From positions 1 to 63,746 of the forward strand of contig NZ_JASZYE010000016.1 of NCBI RefSeq assembly GCF_030317145.1: a stretch of DNA of 63,746 nucleotides, in the 5' to 3' direction. The stretch is from Variovorax flavidus. GTDB lineage: Bacteria > Pseudomonadota > Gammaproteobacteria > Burkholderiales > Burkholderiaceae_C. Positions 1-7,729 of this stretch are shown here, piece by piece. A program made the position numbers and the translations under genes. Positions within the stretch are counted from its first letter, which is position 1. Every line of letters starts with the position of its first letter. The notes under the pieces are model-generated. The model was not told where the DNA came from. It saw only the letters and a list, made by a program, of their open reading frames with translations, and ran no database searches.

Positions 1-46
1 GCGCCTTCTGGCTGTCCGTGTAGTAGGTCCGCGTTCGATACTTCAT
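1..46 (-). CDS. IS30-family transposase, N-terminal start only
   Basis: The minus strand from base 46 reads MKYRTRTYYTDSQKA and runs off the window edge. From memory this is the conserved N-terminus of a subgroup of IS30-family DDE transposases, whose next residues are usually LMWERW followed by a helix-turn-helix. Only 15 codons are visible, so family membership rests on that short match. The gene would be transcribed leftward, away from the island, with its promoter and the insertion-sequence terminus in about 47-110. Confidence 0.6.
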   Translation of the reverse strand, partial: MKYRTRTYYTDSQKA

Positions 47-110
47 CTGCAACATCCTTCTGCCTACGGCAGTTTTCAGTGTGTTGCATCGACCGGTTGA
101 ATCCGCAGCC
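47..110 (-). mobile_element. probable terminus of the IS30-like element
   Basis: The bases just upstream of the transposase start, including TGTTGCATCGACCGGTTGAA at 82-101, resemble the terminal inverted repeat region of this IS30 subgroup. The opposite end is outside the window, so neither the exact terminus nor a target duplication can be confirmed. No gene is seen in 47-157. Confidence 0.4.
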
Positions 111-157
111 CGAAGCGGAATCTCGCCTTGCTCCGAAGCAGCCATTGAACTTGACTG

Positions 158-643
158 CTAGAAGCGCTGATACATCACAAGCGCGTCGGTGTACCCCTGC
201 GCTGGATGAAGAAAGGCCTCGGGAATCCGGCCGACTATCTGGAACCCCATACGCTGCCAGAGCGCGACCGCTCTATGGTTGCTTGCAAGCACAAAATTGA
301 ATTGCATCGCTCGGTACCCTGCAGCGCGTGCCTCTTCGAGCGAATGCGCGCACATCGCGCTTCCTACGCCGCGACCATAGGCATGGGTCGCGGTCATGTA
401 GCCGCAGTTCGAGACGTGCGCACCGCCCCCTTTCCGATTGGGGTGCAGGACATAGGTCCCGACGAGTTCGCCGTCGTCCTGGGCGACGTAGCAGACGTTG
501 GCAGGTGCAAGCCAGGCACGAAGCGCCTCGTCACGCGCGGTGTCCCGCGGAAAATCGTATGTATCGCCAGCACGAATGACCGGTTCGAGAATCGCCCAGA
601 GGCCATCCTCATCGCCTGAAACCGCTTTTCTTATCTGAAGCAT
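158..643 (-). CDS. GNAT-family N-acetyltransferase
   Basis: A 161-residue protein with the complete GNAT fold pattern. The acetyl-CoA pyrophosphate-binding loop reads YGRGVGSA at residues 89-96, followed by the motif B region with N122 and LWQRMGF at 129-135. It would transfer an acetyl group from acetyl-CoA to an amine; the substrate cannot be told. Length and motif order are typical of a stand-alone cytoplasmic GNAT. It is the leftmost complete gene of a minus-strand series of small accessory genes. A different GNAT sits in the matching right-hand array (61335-61763). Confidence 0.85.
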   Translation of the reverse strand: MLQIRKAVSGDEDGLWAILEPVIRAGDTYDFPRDTARDEALRAWLAPANVCYVAQDDGELVGTYVLHPNRKGGGAHVSNCGYMTATHAYGRGVGSAMCAHSLEEARAAGYRAMQFNFVLASNHRAVALWQRMGFQIVGRIPEAFLHPAQGYTDALVMYQRF

Positions 644-689
644 CGAAAGTTTTCTCCTCGGCCGAGAATCTTAAGCTCTTATCAACAGT

Positions 690-731
690 GTCATCACCAT
701 AGCGGCGCCCACTGGCTGGCAGTAGCCTGTC
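690..731. repeat. intergenic repeat, diverged member
   Basis: The stretch GCAGTAGCCTGTCGGCTA...CTTCAGG resembles the segment at 62340-62360 (TGTAGCCTGTCAGCTTTCAGG). It lies between the GNAT gene and the OmpA-like gene. It is a weak member of the dispersed family seen also near 1660, 3775, 6090 and 62330. Confidence 0.35.
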
Positions 732-860
732 GGCTACCAAGCCCTTCAGGTGCACACGTCACATTCGCGCCACTCTGAAGCGGTCGCTCAAAAGCCTTTC
801 CACGGAGAGAGGCGGTGCCGTAGGCGACTTGCGAAAACTTGCACCGTTCGACGCCGCGGA

Positions 861-1367
861 CTACTTGTGAGGGTGACCGTCCAAAGGCGACAAGCGTAGG
901 CCACTTGACGTGTCCAGGGCCGGACAGGGACCTGCGGTTCCAAGCCGACTCGTAGCATTGAAGTCCACCGATACAAACTGGAGCGATTGCCCTTCATCGT
1001 ATGCCCACTTTCCGTCTGGATTGCGGCCAACATACGAATACACATGCGAGCGAGGTATTCCGTAAAGTCCGAGAAATCCTGCGACGTATTGCGCACGTAC
1101 TAGGGCCAAATGGTCCTGGCTCTTACGGTCGCCTTCGCTGTCATTGCTAAAGCCCGTGACGATTGCCGCACCAAACCAACAAAAATCTTGTTGGCGAAGC
1201 TCTGCAACGGCACGTTGGACTCGACTAAGTTGCTCTTGGGTCAGAGAAGTCGCATGCGGCAAAAATGTGACCTCAACTCCTCTGGCTCGAGCGGGACTAA
1301 GGGAATGCGTGGAAGATGCGGCCAGAATTGCCGCAACGGCTACCAGGAAGTTGAGTCGGCGGTTCAT
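861..1367 (-). CDS. secreted OmpA-like domain protein
   Basis: A 168-residue protein with an N-terminal signal peptide (hydrophobic residues 7-20, probable cleavage after ARA near residue 29). Residues 31-135 follow the OmpA/MotB peptidoglycan-binding pattern: a strand VEVTF, an amphipathic helix, then TGFSNDSEGD...RAQYVAGFLGLYGI, which aligns with the GHTD...RA..V...L...GI signature. Two cysteines (63 and 148) may pair in the periplasm. No transmembrane barrel or lipobox is present, so it is a small stand-alone OmpA-like protein of unknown role. The gene is isolated, with over 200 bp on each side. Confidence 0.55.
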   Translation of the reverse strand: MNRRLNFLVAVAAILAASSTHSLSPARARGVEVTFLPHATSLTQEQLSRVQRAVAELRQQDFCWFGAAIVTGFSNDSEGDRKSQDHLALVRAQYVAGFLGLYGIPRSHVYSYVGRNPDGKWAYDEGQSLQFVSVDFNATSRLGTAGPCPALDTSSGLRLSPLDGHPHK

Positions 1368-1683
1368 GCTTTCTTTCGGGCCTAGTCTAGCGTCCGCCCT
1401 TGGCCGTCAGCCACTTGGTGAAAGGGTCGGTCAGCCTGGTCGAAGCGAGAGCAAACTCTTCGCGCACTTTTTTCAATGACGGCTCCCAGCCCATGGCCGC
1501 TTCAACCTCGCCAACACACCCCCAGCAGTCGCCGCCGCAGTCTACCGACAACGGCATCGTCTCCGTCTAGCACACGTCCGAAATCTGGCATTTCATGGGC
1601 CGATTGTTGCCCGCCATGTCGTCAGTGCGCACGCGCTGCGAAGCCCGAGTGCGACCGTCCGGTTCTGGCCGAGTTCTGCCTTT
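1368..1683. other. 316-bp gap, no convincing gene
   Basis: Between the OmpA-like gene and the P-loop kinase no reading frame looks coding. A 25-codon open frame (1493-1570, plus strand, starting MAASTSPTHPQ) is too short to support. The left part is the upstream region of the OmpA-like gene; the right end carries a copy of the intergenic repeat at 1655-1690. Confidence 0.4.
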
Positions 1684-1690
1684 TCAGGGA
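1655..1690. repeat. intergenic repeat with core CGGTTCTGGCCG
   Basis: The sequence GACCGTCCGGTTCTGGCCGA followed by a TTTTCAGG tail lies at the 3' end of the kinase gene and overlaps its stop codon. The 12-base core recurs near 3779 and, inverted, near 6087. A related form occurs at 62333. Confidence 0.5.
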
Positions 1691-2352
1691 GACGAACGGT
1701 GGATGTGGCCGATGGTCTCGAGGAAGTCGATGCTGCGTCGAAACGCAGTATCGATGTCAGGCGGCCTGACCGCGATAGCAAGTTTCGGGATGGACATCTG
1801 TTCGAAGAGCCCATCGCAGAGCTCGGCGTAGTCGGACCAAAAGCGGTGCATGCCCTCTGTCTCGTGCAATTTCCGCGCGAGCGAGTAGCGCGTCTTCTCC
1901 AAGTAGCGGGAGACCTTGGTCGACCAGGCCGCCCCTCTGTGGGCAGCGATGCCGCGGGTGTGGGCGGCAGTGTCGGCGGGGCGCAGGTAGACGACCGCCG
2001 GGCAAACCGCTCGCACGAGATGCTCGAACTGTGCGACGTAGCCGTGCGCATCCTCGCTCTCCTGCTCCATCAGGAAGCGCACAGTGCTTTGAAATGCGCT
2101 GCCTTCGAGGATGCACAAGCCGCGGTTGGATTGAACCCGCTCCGCAAATGCGTTCCAGCTCTGCAAGCACCTCGATGCGAATCCCGGCTGTTCCCGAGTC
2201 ATCGTCAGCGACGCGGGATGCACCGGATGGTCTCGGTCCTCCTCTCGATGCCATACAGCTTGGCGTCCCGAAGAGACAGCGAAGGCACAGAGGCGCTCGG
2301 CCAGCGTGGTCTTTCCAGTTCCCGGAAGGCCTTCAACCAGAACCAGATGCAT
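1684..2352 (-). CDS. P-loop kinase-like NTPase, copy 1
   Basis: A 222-residue P-loop protein. The ATG at 2352 places the Walker A motif GLPGTGKT at residues 8-15, as in nucleoside-kinase-type NTPases; longer upstream starts would add unrelated sequence. Later motifs are HREEDRDHPVHPA, LEGSAFQSTVRF and a C-terminal GMHRFWSDYAELC. The fold is that of thymidylate-kinase-like or antibiotic-phosphotransferase-like enzymes, but the substrate is unknown. The start is only 4 bp after the stop of the glyoxalase-like gene, so the two are probably co-transcribed. A clear paralogue lies at 60634-61314. Confidence 0.75.
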   Translation of the reverse strand: MHLVLVEGLPGTGKTTLAERLCAFAVSSGRQAVWHREEDRDHPVHPASLTMTREQPGFASRCLQSWNAFAERVQSNRGLCILEGSAFQSTVRFLMEQESEDAHGYVAQFEHLVRAVCPAVVYLRPADTAAHTRGIAAHRGAAWSTKVSRYLEKTRYSLARKLHETEGMHRFWSDYAELCDGLFEQMSIPKLAIAVRPPDIDTAFRRSIDFLETIGHIHRSSP

Positions 2353-2356
2353 CGCG

Positions 2357-3208
2357 CTAGCCAAGCTCGGCCAAGACTTCGACCAGGCGAAACGCCAGTC
2401 CGCCAGTGGCGCGCCGTGACAGCAGGACCTCACCGGCCGCATCCTCGTCCAGGAGCTCGCGACCGACAAGGAAACGTCGTGCGGCGCCGAGGTCGCGGAC
2501 CGCAAGAGTCAGCGACTGAACGAGGTTTTGCTTGCCTGCCGCCAGTTGTAGCTCCACACCGTCCGCAATCGCGACGGGCCACGAGGTCGATTCAGCGAGC
2601 CTCTGCCATTTGTCCGCTGCGGCTGCAAGGTCTGGGCTCGACATCGCTATTTCCTTCAATCCGACCAAACCAAGGGGGCCTCCGCTGCAGGCAGCCAAAG
2701 CGCCTCGTTCCAAGTCTCTACGCTCCGGAGTACTCAGCCCTTTCCTCCACGGCACGATGGGGGCATCGGTCCCCCAGTCGCAGACGAATACGCAACACGA
2801 CTCGCTGGAGAGGTCCAGGATGACTGAATTCGTGAAGTTGGTCCGCACCTCCCCGCGCTCGTCCTTCGAGGCATAAACCCGCGGAGCTTTGCAACTCAGC
2901 CCCACGGCACTGAAGCGAGCAAGAGTTTCCGAGAGCTCAGCAGGCGCGAGAGCAATCTGGTGAAACAGAGGGAGTGGGCAATCCGCCGGCAAGTCGGAGT
3001 TGTCCGCAGCTGCCCAGATTTCCAGGTTGGTATTGCCGACCCCAATCCAGCCATAGGTGGCAAATGGCGCGTGCTGAAGGGGCCAAGTTGCCGGGAGGCC
3101 GAGCTGTCTGTGCAGGAGGTCGAACAGTGCCTCTGCCGCGGCGGTACGAAGGACCACATGGTCGATTCCGAGATATGGGCGCGCTGCCACCTGTTCTCCA
3201 TCATCCAT
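2357..3208 (-). CDS. glyoxalase-like (VOC) domain protein
   Basis: A 283-residue protein whose N-terminus, GIDHVVLRT, is the first strand and metal-ligand histidine of a vicinal-oxygen-chelate domain. A second, weaker VOC half is suggested by VGLKEIAMSSPDLAAAADKWQRL near residue 180. This length and two-half layout fit the Glyoxalase_3-like family of dioxygenase or resistance-type proteins. No substrate can be assigned. It forms a pair with the downstream P-loop kinase (4-bp gap). Confidence 0.65.
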   Translation of the reverse strand: MDDGEQVAARPYLGIDHVVLRTAAAEALFDLLHRQLGLPATWPLQHAPFATYGWIGVGNTNLEIWAAADNSDLPADCPLPLFHQIALAPAELSETLARFSAVGLSCKAPRVYASKDERGEVRTNFTNSVILDLSSESCCVFVCDWGTDAPIVPWRKGLSTPERRDLERGALAACSGGPLGLVGLKEIAMSSPDLAAAADKWQRLAESTSWPVAIADGVELQLAAGKQNLVQSLTLAVRDLGAARRFLVGRELLDEDAAGEVLLSRRATGGLAFRLVEVLAELG

Positions 3209-3280
3209 GCCGCCGGATGGCGGCTTTCGGGCAAATTGTGCCCGGCCTGCGACCGTCCGCTCCTGGCCGGCAGAAGCCCG

Positions 3281-3694
3281 TCACTCAAGAACGGCGTCCC
3301 GCCGTTCCTCGGCAGAGGCCGCCAGAGCCTCCTCCAGGATGCTGAATACGTCGCGGCCGGTGCTCGATACGAAGTAGTTGCCAAGGCTCGTGATGTGCGG
3401 TGCGATGGTGTCGCCCCAAGGTGGTTTGGGCTGGCGGTTCTCGATGTCCCACACCACAGACGCCGGAGGCAAATTGCTCAGCGTCGCTTTGGCCTGCTGC
3501 AGCTCCGCGAGCGCGAGCAAGGCCTTCACGTGCGGCAAACGGCCTTGGTAGAGCTCGTTCATCAGGTGGGGGAAGCGGCTGCCCCAGCCAGTGGGTTCGC
3601 AATGCGCGCTGATGGTTGAGAAGAACGAATGCACGAAGGACGGCGCGCCGAGTTCGTCCGTAATTGAGCCCACCGTCACCCCGACTGCCATCAC
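3281..3694 (-). CDS. Imm70-type immunity protein, orphan
   Basis: A 137-residue protein starting MMAVGVTVGSITDELG. The pattern GWGSRFPHLMNELYQG, LPPASVVWDIE, PPWGDTIAPHITSLGNYFV and STGRD matches what I recall of the Imm70 family, which neutralises polymorphic toxins delivered by contact-dependent or type VI systems. No toxin with a matching delivery domain is in the window, so it would be an orphan that protects against toxins from other cells. The family assignment is by memory of the motif, not by a search. A 72-bp gap separates it from the glyoxalase-like gene. Confidence 0.6.
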   Translation of the reverse strand: MMAVGVTVGSITDELGAPSFVHSFFSTISAHCEPTGWGSRFPHLMNELYQGRLPHVKALLALAELQQAKATLSNLPPASVVWDIENRQPKPPWGDTIAPHITSLGNYFVSSTGRDVFSILEEALAASAEERRDAVLE

Positions 3695-3767
3695 CGCTCC
3701 TTATGTGTTGGCGTCGACAGCTGCGCCGCCTGTGTATGACTGCTATCGAGCCGATTCTGCCTTGAAG

Positions 3768-3812
3768 CCGAACGACCGGTTCTGGCCGCAACCGGCTGTC
3801 TGCTCATTCTGG
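3768..3812. repeat. intergenic repeat with core CGGTTCTGGCCG
   Basis: AACGACCGGTTCTGGCCGCA and the following CTGTCTGC lie upstream of the Imm70-type gene. It shares GACCGGTTCTGGCCG with related copies near 1660 and (inverted) 6090. Confidence 0.5.
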
Positions 3813-3952
3813 TCTCTGTCTGGAGAGTGCGCACGCGCTTCGACGTGGTGATCGAGCGCCATGCCCCATCCCGCCCCCCCATCCCGCCCCCGGCCGGAGC
3901 GAGCCGGGCTCCGTCTGCCATGGCACGTGAGGATGGCACAGTTCGTTAAATA

Positions 3953-3969
3953 TGGATACGATATATCCA
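3953..3969. promoter_or_regulatory. candidate Rrf2 operator
   Basis: A perfect inverted repeat TGGATA-CGATA-TATCCA lies 24 bp upstream of the Rrf2 start codon. Rrf2 regulators bind short AT-rich dyads of about this size, often in their own promoter. Autoregulation, and control of the downstream MFS gene, are inferred from position. Confidence 0.5.
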
Positions 3970-3992
3970 GATAATCAACCGGATCCGAACCG

Positions 3993-4472
3993 ATGAAGAT
4001 GAGCGAAGGCGTCGAATGGGCGCTGCATTGCTGCTTGACCCTGGCATGGCTCGCAAATGAAGGTCCCGTACCGACATCGACCCTGGCCGCGGCATTCGAC
4101 GTGCCTCCCCACTATCTCAATAAGTTTCTGCAGGCGTTGGTACGTGCCGGCGTCCTCACCTCCGCGGCTGGTGCCAAAGGGGGCTTTCGCTTGGCGAGGA
4201 ATTCAAGAGATATATCCCTGCTCGACATCGTCCTGGCCATCGAGGGCGACGACTGGGCGTTCCGCTGCACGGAGATCCGCCAGCAAGGCGCAGGGTGCGA
4301 CGCGCACAAGCGAGAGTTCGCGCGTCCCTGCGGCATTGCGGCGGCAATGCGCAAGGCGGAGGAAGCCTGGAGAAACGAGCTTGCCATCCAGACCCTGGCG
4401 GACTTAGTGGAGACGGCTCCAGCGACTGGCGAACACCGAATGATGCGGTGGTATGCGGGGCGTGGGCGCTGA
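3993..4472 (+). CDS. Rrf2-family transcriptional regulator
   Basis: A 159-residue winged-helix regulator. Residues 26-70 form the DNA-binding part (VPTSTLAAAFDVPPHYLNKF, then GAKGGFRLAR, the typical Rrf2 wing). Three cysteines follow at 92, 102 and 113, the region where IscR/NsrR-type members ligate an iron-sulfur cluster, but the spacing (x9, x10) is wider than in IscR. It could be a cluster-based or a thiol-based sensor. It lies 46 bp upstream of an MFS exporter in the same direction and has a dyad in its promoter, so it probably represses that transporter. Confidence 0.85.
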   Translation: MKMSEGVEWALHCCLTLAWLANEGPVPTSTLAAAFDVPPHYLNKFLQALVRAGVLTSAAGAKGGFRLARNSRDISLLDIVLAIEGDDWAFRCTEIRQQGAGCDAHKREFARPCGIAAAMRKAEEAWRNELAIQTLADLVETAPATGEHRMMRWYAGRGR

Positions 4473-4518
4473 CAAACAGGTGAGGGCTCGGCTCTCTTTT
4501 TTTGAAGATCAAATCTAG

Positions 4519-5745
4519 ATGTCTAATATCCTGATTAAGGATGAGCAGTCGAGAGGCGACTGCACCGAGGTCGCTGCAACCGGCATGCGCTCTATCTGGG
4601 TTCTCGCGCTCGGTACCTTCGCGGTCGGCACGGATGCCTTCATCGTTTCGGCGTTCCTTCCACAGATGGCTCGGGAGTTGGCGATCCCTCTGGGCGTGGC
4701 CGGGCACTCCGTCACGGCATTCGCGCTTGCCTACGCTCTGCTCGCGCCCGTCATTGCGACCTTGACATCCACGATGGCCCGCCGACGGCTTCTGGTCTGC
4801 TCCCTGGTGCTACTTGGTATCGCCAACTTCGCTTCTGCGTTGTCCTGGAGTCTTGGCATTCTCGTTGTCACGCGCGTGGCGGCGGCGGCGTGTGCCGCCG
4901 CCTACACGCCCAATGCCGGGGCGGTGGCGGCCGCACTGGCAGGTCCCCAAACGCGCGCACGGGCACTTGCCGTGGTCATTGGTGGCCTGACCTTGGCGAC
5001 CGCGCTGGGGGTCCCCATCGGACACGCCGTCAGCGCCGCGTTGAGTTGGCGCGCTTCCCTGGCGCTCGTGGGCGTCTTGTCGCTCGTGGCCGCGACAGGA
5101 GTGTTCTTCCTGATGCCATCCGTCCCAGGCGGAACCAAGGTCACGCTGCTCCAAAGGCTTGCGGCGCTCAGGCGCCCGCGGGTACTGCTGATCCTTCCGT
5201 TGACGGTTCTTGGAATGGCCGCTTGCTACACGCCGTATGCGTTTACGTTGGATCTCCTGGATGCCTTGCGGGTGCCCGATTCCGCGTTGACTTTCATGCT
5301 CTTTGCCTACGGCGTGGGCGCTTTCATTGGCAACTACCTGTCCGGTCGAGGGACGGACTGCGTCGGTCCCGTGCCAATCCTGGCCGGCACTTACGGGCTC
5401 ATGACCGCCTCCCTGGGAATCCTGGCCTGGTTCGCCAGCGCGCAGCTTGCCGAAACCTCGCTTCTTCTCGCCTTCCTGATGGCGTGCTGGGGAGCCAGTA
5501 GCTGGGCGCAATCCCCGGCGCAGCAGCACCGGCTCATTTCTAGCGCGCCTGAGGAGGCGTCACTGGTCGTTGCACTGAACTCGTCCTGCATCTATCTTGG
5601 TATGTCGATCGGCACGGCCATCGGCGGCCAGCTTGTCGATCACGGCGCTGTCGTGCCGCTGGCGTGCGGCGCGGGCCTGGCTGCCTTGGCGTTAACATAT
5701 CTCTTGGTCACGACTGCGCGTTTGCAAAAAGGCCTTTCAAACTAG
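4519..5745 (+). CDS. MFS transporter, DHA1 drug-efflux type
   Basis: A 408-residue protein with about 12 predicted membrane helices and a short hydrophilic N-terminus. The first helix region reads GTFAVGTDAFIVSAFLP, close to the AraJ/Cml/PbuE branch of DHA1 exporters, followed by the loop 2-3 region STMARRRLL. It probably exports a drug-like or sugar-like compound by proton antiport. It is likely co-regulated with the Rrf2 gene upstream. Confidence 0.85.
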   Translation: MSNILIKDEQSRGDCTEVAATGMRSIWVLALGTFAVGTDAFIVSAFLPQMARELAIPLGVAGHSVTAFALAYALLAPVIATLTSTMARRRLLVCSLVLLGIANFASALSWSLGILVVTRVAAAACAAAYTPNAGAVAAALAGPQTRARALAVVIGGLTLATALGVPIGHAVSAALSWRASLALVGVLSLVAATGVFFLMPSVPGGTKVTLLQRLAALRRPRVLLILPLTVLGMAACYTPYAFTLDLLDALRVPDSALTFMLFAYGVGAFIGNYLSGRGTDCVGPVPILAGTYGLMTASLGILAWFASAQLAETSLLLAFLMACWGASSWAQSPAQQHRLISSAPEEASLVVALNSSCIYLGMSIGTAIGGQLVDHGAVVPLACGAGLAALALTYLLVTTARLQKGLSN

Positions 5746-5806
5746 AGAAAGGTCCCGCTTTCTCAGCGAATCAACAAGTTGCGCGCGTGCGCTTGGCCTC
5801 ACAGCG

Positions 5807-5920
5807 GTGAAGCGCGAGAACGCATTGCTCCACGAACGAATCGACCGGCTCAGCGCAGTTATCGACGTGTTGAGCAAGCGGGTGGACGTGCTCAGCGAGC
5901 GCATCGATTTGCGAAGCTGA
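5807..5920 (+). pseudogene. possible coiled-coil gene remnant
   Basis: From a GTG at 5807 the plus strand reads VKRENALLHERIDRLSAV...SKRVDVLSERIDLRS and stops at 5918-5920. This is a regular leucine/valine heptad pattern with no disorder-like codon noise, so it looks like the end of a real coiled coil. The open frame continues upstream into the MFS gene without a better start. It may be a 37-residue small protein or a leftover C-terminus. No function can be given. Confidence 0.3.
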
Positions 5921-6030
5921 GCAAACGGCATCGAGCCGGTACGTCGGGGCCGACCGAAGTCGACACGGAATACAGTTTCAAGTAGACGCCGCACCGGGGC
6001 TATTTCGCGCGATGGCCTCCGTTCGTCCGC

Positions 6031-6320
6031 TTGGAGGAGGGTGGTCTCGCCTCCAAATTCGCAAGCGCTAGTGCGCCGGCCATCGGCCAGAACCGGCCGG
6101 TCAACCGCGCCCTGGAAATCTCAGAACAAGGGGGGCGCTCTTAGAAGACCCTGAGAGCCGAGCGCCATGCTGACGCCGGAGGACGAGGCGTCGAATCCCA
6201 TTGACAGGCGAATTGGCCCTACGTTAATCTCCTGTCCTCCGGCAGCTCGGCCGGATTTCTCTCGGCGCCCTTGCGGCGCAACCGGCAGCTTCGCTGGTTT
6301 TCTCCTCGGCAGTTCTGCCG
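6031..6320 (+). promoter_or_regulatory. structured leader of the amide operon
   Basis: Several inverted repeats precede the first gene: TTGGAGG 6031-6037 with CCTCCAA 6050-6056; GGCGCTC 6134-6140 with GAGCGCC 6160-6166; GCGCC 6265-6269 with GGCGC 6275-6279; AACC 6280-6283 with GGTT 6296-6299 followed by TTCTCCTC; and CGGCAG 6307-6312 with CTGCCG 6315-6320. Because the operon encodes an ANTAR antiterminator (AmiR), an attenuating leader is expected here. No classic U-tract terminator is obvious, so the mechanism is inferred. An inverted copy of the intergenic repeat core lies near 6082-6105. Apart from this leader and the coiled-coil remnant, 5746-6448 shows no gene. Confidence 0.4.
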
Positions 6321-6448
6321 CCCTTCCCGTGTCCGCGGTCTCACCGCATTCGCCGACGCAGCGATTCGTCCGCATGGCTTTGCCGTGCGCGCGGCATCCC
6401 GGGGGCACGGGCACGTTCACCACCCAGGTATCCCAGGAGACAGCCATC

Positions 6449-7717
6449 GTGCAAAAGAAATACGGAATCCTTGCGCAGCGCGCAGCCACCCGATTGGCAG
6501 GACTTTTCATTGCGGGAGGCCTCATGGCCTTCGGGCCTTGCGCGCTCGCCGCCCCCGACCCGATCCGCATCGGCGCCATCTTCGACAAGACCGGCGGCCT
6601 CAACATCTATGGCATCCAGCAGAGCAGGGCGCTCCACCTCGCGGTCGACGAGGTCAATGCCGCGGGCGGTGTGGCCGGACGCCGCGTCGAGGTGGCCGAG
6701 GCTGATTCGCAGTCGGAGGACGCCAAGTACACGCAGTACGCGACCACGCTGATCCTGAAAGACCGGGTCTCGGCGCTCTTCGCGGGGCTCACCAGCTCGA
6801 GCCGCGAAGCGATCCGCCCGATCGTGCGGCGCTCGAAGATTCCGTACTTCTATTCGTCGCTCTACGAAGGCGGCGCCTGCGACAGGCAGACCTTCGTGAC
6901 CGGGGCGACCGCATCGCAGCAACTGAGCGTGCTGGTGAAGTGGGCCATCAAGAAGTACGGGCCGAAGGTCTACATCATGGCGCCCGACTACAACTTCGGA
7001 ACGATCTCGGCGCAGTGGGTGCGGCTCTTCGCCAAGGAGTTCGGCGGTGAGGTGGTAGGGGCCGACTTCCTGCCGCTCACGTTGACGGACTACTCGCCGA
7101 CCATCAACAAGATTCAGCAGGTCAAGCCCGACTTCTTGGTGGCGCTGCCGGTGGGCGCGAACCAGACGGGGTTCCTGGAGCAGATGGCGGCAGCTGGCCT
7201 GAAAAGCCGCGTGGGCGTGGTGTCGACCAACTACGGCGGCGGCAACCAGCAGGTGGTGGTGTCGCCGCAGGCGGGCGAGGGCATCGTGGCCGCGCTGGAA
7301 TACCTTGCATGGATAGACACGCCTCGCAACAAGGCCTTCAAGGCCGCTTGGGAGAAATCCTACGGCAACAAGGAGCCGGTGACGGCGGTCGCGGTTGACG
7401 TCTACAACGCCGTGCACCTGTGGGCCAAGGCGGCGAACAAGGCGCAGTCGGCTGAACCCGCCAAGGTGATCCAGGCCTTCGAGGAGGGCGACGGTGTGAC
7501 CTTCGATTCGCCGGGCGGTCCGGTGACGATGCAGCCGAAGTCGCACCACGTGCGCCAGAACATCTACATCGGCGTGGGCACTAAGACGCAGAGCTTCGAC
7601 ATCGTGGAGACCTACGCGTCGGTGGCTCCGAAGTTCGAGGACCAGGTGTGCGATCTCATCGCCAGTCCGCAGACCGCGCAGCACTTCACGCCTGGCGCGT
7701 CGAGCGCCCCGAACTGA
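6449..7717 (+). CDS. amide/urea-type ABC transporter substrate-binding protein
   Basis: A 422-residue periplasmic receptor of the Leu/Ile/Val-binding (Peripla_BP_6) family. I chose the GTG at 6449 because AGGAGA at 6435-6440 precedes it and the resulting N-terminus is a proper signal peptide ending ...GPCALA before APDPIRIG. Features such as FDKTGGLNIYGIQQ, SSLYEGGACD and MAPDYNFG are typical of the UrtA/FmdD/AmiC branch that binds urea, short amides or related compounds. It is the first gene of an uninterrupted operon reaching 16823. Confidence 0.85.
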   Translation: MQKKYGILAQRAATRLAGLFIAGGLMAFGPCALAAPDPIRIGAIFDKTGGLNIYGIQQSRALHLAVDEVNAAGGVAGRRVEVAEADSQSEDAKYTQYATTLILKDRVSALFAGLTSSSREAIRPIVRRSKIPYFYSSLYEGGACDRQTFVTGATASQQLSVLVKWAIKKYGPKVYIMAPDYNFGTISAQWVRLFAKEFGGEVVGADFLPLTLTDYSPTINKIQQVKPDFLVALPVGANQTGFLEQMAAAGLKSRVGVVSTNYGGGNQQVVVSPQAGEGIVAALEYLAWIDTPRNKAFKAAWEKSYGNKEPVTAVAVDVYNAVHLWAKAANKAQSAEPAKVIQAFEEGDGVTFDSPGGPVTMQPKSHHVRQNIYIGVGTKTQSFDIVETYASVAPKFEDQVCDLIASPQTAQHFTPGASSAPN

Positions 7718-7729
7718 GCGAGGCACCCG

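Noticed and set aside
158..3694. Integron cassette array
   Set aside because: The genes are small and co-oriented, but no attC core pair (GTTRRRY with RYYYAAC) or integrase is visible; the spacers are a different repeat.
6167..6448. Upstream extension of the amide receptor gene
   Set aside because: The extension covers the hairpin-rich leader and would bury the signal peptide; GTG 6449 with AGGAGA is preferred.
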